Source: Patescibacteria group bacterium (lineage in GTDB: Bacteria > Patescibacteriota > Minisyncoccia > Portnoybacterales > UBA2143). From it: 6,062 nucleotides of DNA. The translations under genes were made by a program, and so were the position numbers. Numbering within the stretch: position 1 is the stretch's first letter; the number at the start of each line of letters is the position of its first letter. The stretch is taken from contig JAHJUH010000030.1 in NCBI GenBank assembly GCA_018829245.1, positions 1-6,062 of the forward strand, read 5' to 3'. The notes beneath the pieces are model-generated. The model saw only the letters and a list, made by a program, of their open reading frames with translations, was not told the DNA's origin and ran no database searches. This document shows, one piece after another, positions 5,408 through 6,062 of the stretch.

Positions 5408-5496
5408 TGTTGACCCCGTAGTAGAATTTTGAATATCTTGAATTTAAATTTAAGTTAAGCTTAAATTTATTTCAAAATTTCACTACGGGGTTGACA
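5408..5496. repeat. 89-nt near-palindromic element (MITE-, REP/BIME-like or structured RNA)
   Basis: The outer arms 5408-5433 and 5471-5496 pair over 26 positions with one mismatch (5423/5481) and three G-T wobbles (5411/5493, 5412/5492, 5424/5480). The central palindrome AAATTTAAG (5446-5454) / CTTAAATTT (5460-5468) caps it with a 5-nt loop. The ends read TGT...ACA and both arms contain CCCCGTAGT in inverse orientation, with the GTAG tetranucleotide also seen in REP elements. The GC-rich arms stand out from the AT-rich surroundings. It begins one base after the upstream stop and has no trailing T-tract, so it is not a normal terminator. A mobile or REP-type origin is inferred; copy number cannot be seen here. 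Confidence 0.7.
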
Positions 5497-5519
5497 TTTC
5501 AAGTGTCTTTAGTTAATAT
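5491..5519 (+). promoter_or_regulatory. Distal groESL promoter using the repeat's right end as -35
   Basis: TTGACA at 5491-5496 is a perfect -35 consensus and is the last six bases of the palindromic element. TAATAT at 5514-5519 sits 17 nt downstream as the -10 (4 of 6). Transcription would start near 5526, giving a groES leader of about 73 nt that contains the 5549-5570 hairpin. The inverted pair TGTCTTT (5504-5510) / AAAGACA (5527-5533) brackets the -10 and could be an operator. No CIRCE (HrcA) operator is visible. Confidence 0.5.
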
Positions 5520-5548
5520 ATATATAAAAGACAGGAACATGGGATAGT

Positions 5549-5570
5549 AAACAATATTTTTTTATTGTTT
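5549..5570 (+). other. AU-only-type hairpin in the groES upstream region
   Basis: AAACAATA (5549-5556) pairs perfectly with TATTGTTT (5563-5570) around a T6 loop, with further T-rich sequence after it. With a single G-C pair it would be weak at moderate temperature. It could be a leaky terminator/attenuator or a heat-labile leader structure for transcripts from the distal promoter. It lies too far from the groES ATG to mask it. Confidence 0.4.
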
Positions 5571-5592
5571 TTTATTCTTTATTTCTGATAAT
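5565..5592 (+). promoter_or_regulatory. Proximal groES promoter giving a leaderless transcript
   Basis: GATAAT at 5587-5592 (5 of 6 to consensus) ends exactly 6 nt before the groES ATG, with TTGTTT at 5565-5570 as a possible -35 (16-nt spacing). No SD occurs between them. This is the same -10/6-nt/ATG geometry seen at 401 and 4435. Confidence 0.5.
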
Positions 5593-5598
5593 TATATT

Positions 5599-5892
5599 AT
5601 GAATATTAAACCATTAGCAGATAGGGTTCTAATTGAACCAATTTCAGTTGAAGAAAAAACAAAATCAGGGATTATTATACCTGATACAGTAGATAAAGAA
5701 AAATCAGAACAAGGCAAGATAATTGCAGTTGGTCCAGGAAAATTAAATGAAAAAGGGGAACTGATTTCTATGAATGTAAAAAAGGGCGATATTGTTCTAT
5801 TTACCAAATACGGACCAAATGAAATTAAGATTGATGATAAAGAGTATTTAATTGCCAGAGAAGAAGATATTCTGGCTATTTTGGAAAAATAA
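5599..5892 (+). CDS. groES: Co-chaperonin GroES
   Basis: A complete 97-residue GroES, the heptameric lid that caps GroEL and drives the folding cycle in the cytoplasm. The N-terminal strand Lys-Pro-Leu-Ala-Asp-Arg-Val at 4-10 is diagnostic. The mobile loop at about 17-33 carries Gly-Ile-Ile-Ile-Pro (24-28), the hydrophobic patch that binds the GroEL apical domain. Val-Gly-Pro-Gly at 44-47, Val-Lys-x-Gly-Asp at 60-64 and the closing Glu-Glu-Asp-Ile-Leu-Ala-Ile at 88-94 also fit. Length is standard. There is no SD before ATG 5599, so initiation is probably leaderless or SD-independent. groEL starts 78 nt downstream, the usual chaperonin operon order. Confidence 0.95.
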   Translation: MNIKPLADRVLIEPISVEEKTKSGIIIPDTVDKEKSEQGKIIAVGPGKLNEKGELISMNVKKGDIVLFTKYGPNEIKIDDKEYLIAREEDILAILEK

Positions 5893-5906
5893 TTAAACTT
5901 ATTTTG

Positions 5907-5951
5907 AAAAACAAAGTAATGAAAGATTTTAAATTTTTCATCTTTGGTTTT
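5907..5951 (+). other. Intergenic hairpin between groES and groEL
   Basis: AAAACAAAG (5908-5916) pairs with CTTTGGTTTT (5942-5951, one bulged G) and ATGAAA (5919-5924) with TTTCAT (5936-5941), separated by a 2-nt bulge and topped by an 11-nt AT loop. No T-tract follows, so it is unlikely to stop transcription fully. A role in RNA processing or setting the GroES:GroEL ratio is possible but unproven. Confidence 0.4.
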
Positions 5952-5970
5952 AAAATAATATTAAACAAAA

Positions 5971-6062
5971 ATGGCAAAACAAATTAAATTTGATGAAAAA
6001 GCTAGACGCCAGCTTAAAAAAGGCGTTGATAAATTAGCTAATGCAGTTAAAGTTACTTTAGG
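5971..6062 (+). CDS. groEL: Chaperonin GroEL, N-terminal fragment (cut by window end)
   Basis: The first 30 codons and part of the next of the 60-kDa chaperonin. Met-Ala-Lys-x-Ile-Lys-Phe, then Ala-Arg at 11-12, Gly-Val-Asp-Lys-Leu-Ala-Asn-Ala-Val-Lys-Val-Thr-Leu-Gly at 18-31, match the GroEL N-terminal equatorial-domain helix almost position for position. The reading frame is open to the window edge, so the gene simply continues. It follows groES and lacks an SD. TATTAA at 5959-5964 ends 6 nt upstream of the ATG but is a poor -10 match, so co-transcription with groES is more likely. Confidence 0.95.
   Translation, partial: MAKQIKFDEKARRQLKKGVDKLANAVKVTL

Noticed and set aside
5408..5496. 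The palindrome as an ordinary intrinsic terminator
   Set aside because: No T-tract follows the stem on either strand, and it is much longer than typical terminators.
5592..5807. Minus-strand open frame of 71 codons
   Set aside because: It is antisense to groES with Phe/Ile/Ser-rich composition; it is a shadow of the chaperonin coding sequence.

Overview
The window is AT-rich, densely packed, and every recognisable gene lies on the + strand. Short intergenic gaps, start/stop overlaps (TAATG, ATGA), several genes with no Shine-Dalgarno (SD) site, and variant forms of PurH, orotidine-5'-phosphate (OMP) decarboxylase and orotate phosphoribosyltransferase suggest a small-genome bacterium of the Candidate Phyla Radiation (Patescibacteria, Parcubacteria-like). 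That assignment is an inference from style and protein features. TGA acts as a stop, so the standard bacterial code applies rather than the TGA=Gly code of Gracilibacteria.

Layout. (1) 1-369: a one-gene unit with a good sigma70 promoter, a strong SD, a 75-residue CxxC/CxxxC protein and a terminator. (2) 381-3231: a tightly packed operon. It runs from a Cas4/RecB-like PD-(D/E)XK nuclease (start 401) to a YggU/DUF167 protein (1-nt overlap), a minimal TsaB-like protein (62-nt overlap) and full-length PurH (4-nt overlap). (3) 3240-4405: a pyrimidine segment with a promoter, a hairpin that may terminate purH transcripts or attenuate the pyr unit, a collapsed pyrF that keeps only its two ends, and an intact pyrE with its own TATAAT box and a near-perfect SD, closed by a strong terminator. 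(4) 4423-5406: a leaderless-looking gene for a nucleotidyltransferase-fold protein with an N-terminal winged-helix-like segment. (5) 5408-5496: an 89-nt near-palindrome that starts one base after that gene's stop. (6) 5491-6062: the chaperonin operon, groES complete and groEL cut by the window end, with two candidate promoters. The distal one takes its -35 hexamer from the right arm of the palindrome.

How the genes relate. PurH (last two steps to IMP) and PyrE (orotate to OMP) belong to nucleotide synthesis. The broken pyrF would leave OMP without its decarboxylase unless another copy exists. YggU, the TsaB-like protein and the nuclease are co-transcribed with purH but have no obvious shared pathway. 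GroES/GroEL are housekeeping chaperonins.

The points most worth a second look are the pyrF internal deletion, the palindrome feeding a promoter to groES, the recurring -10/6-nt/ATG geometry that suggests leaderless transcripts, and the minimal TsaB whose start is overprinted on the tail of yggU. I found no convincing evidence of a wholly new multi-gene system, CRISPR array, tRNA or rRNA.
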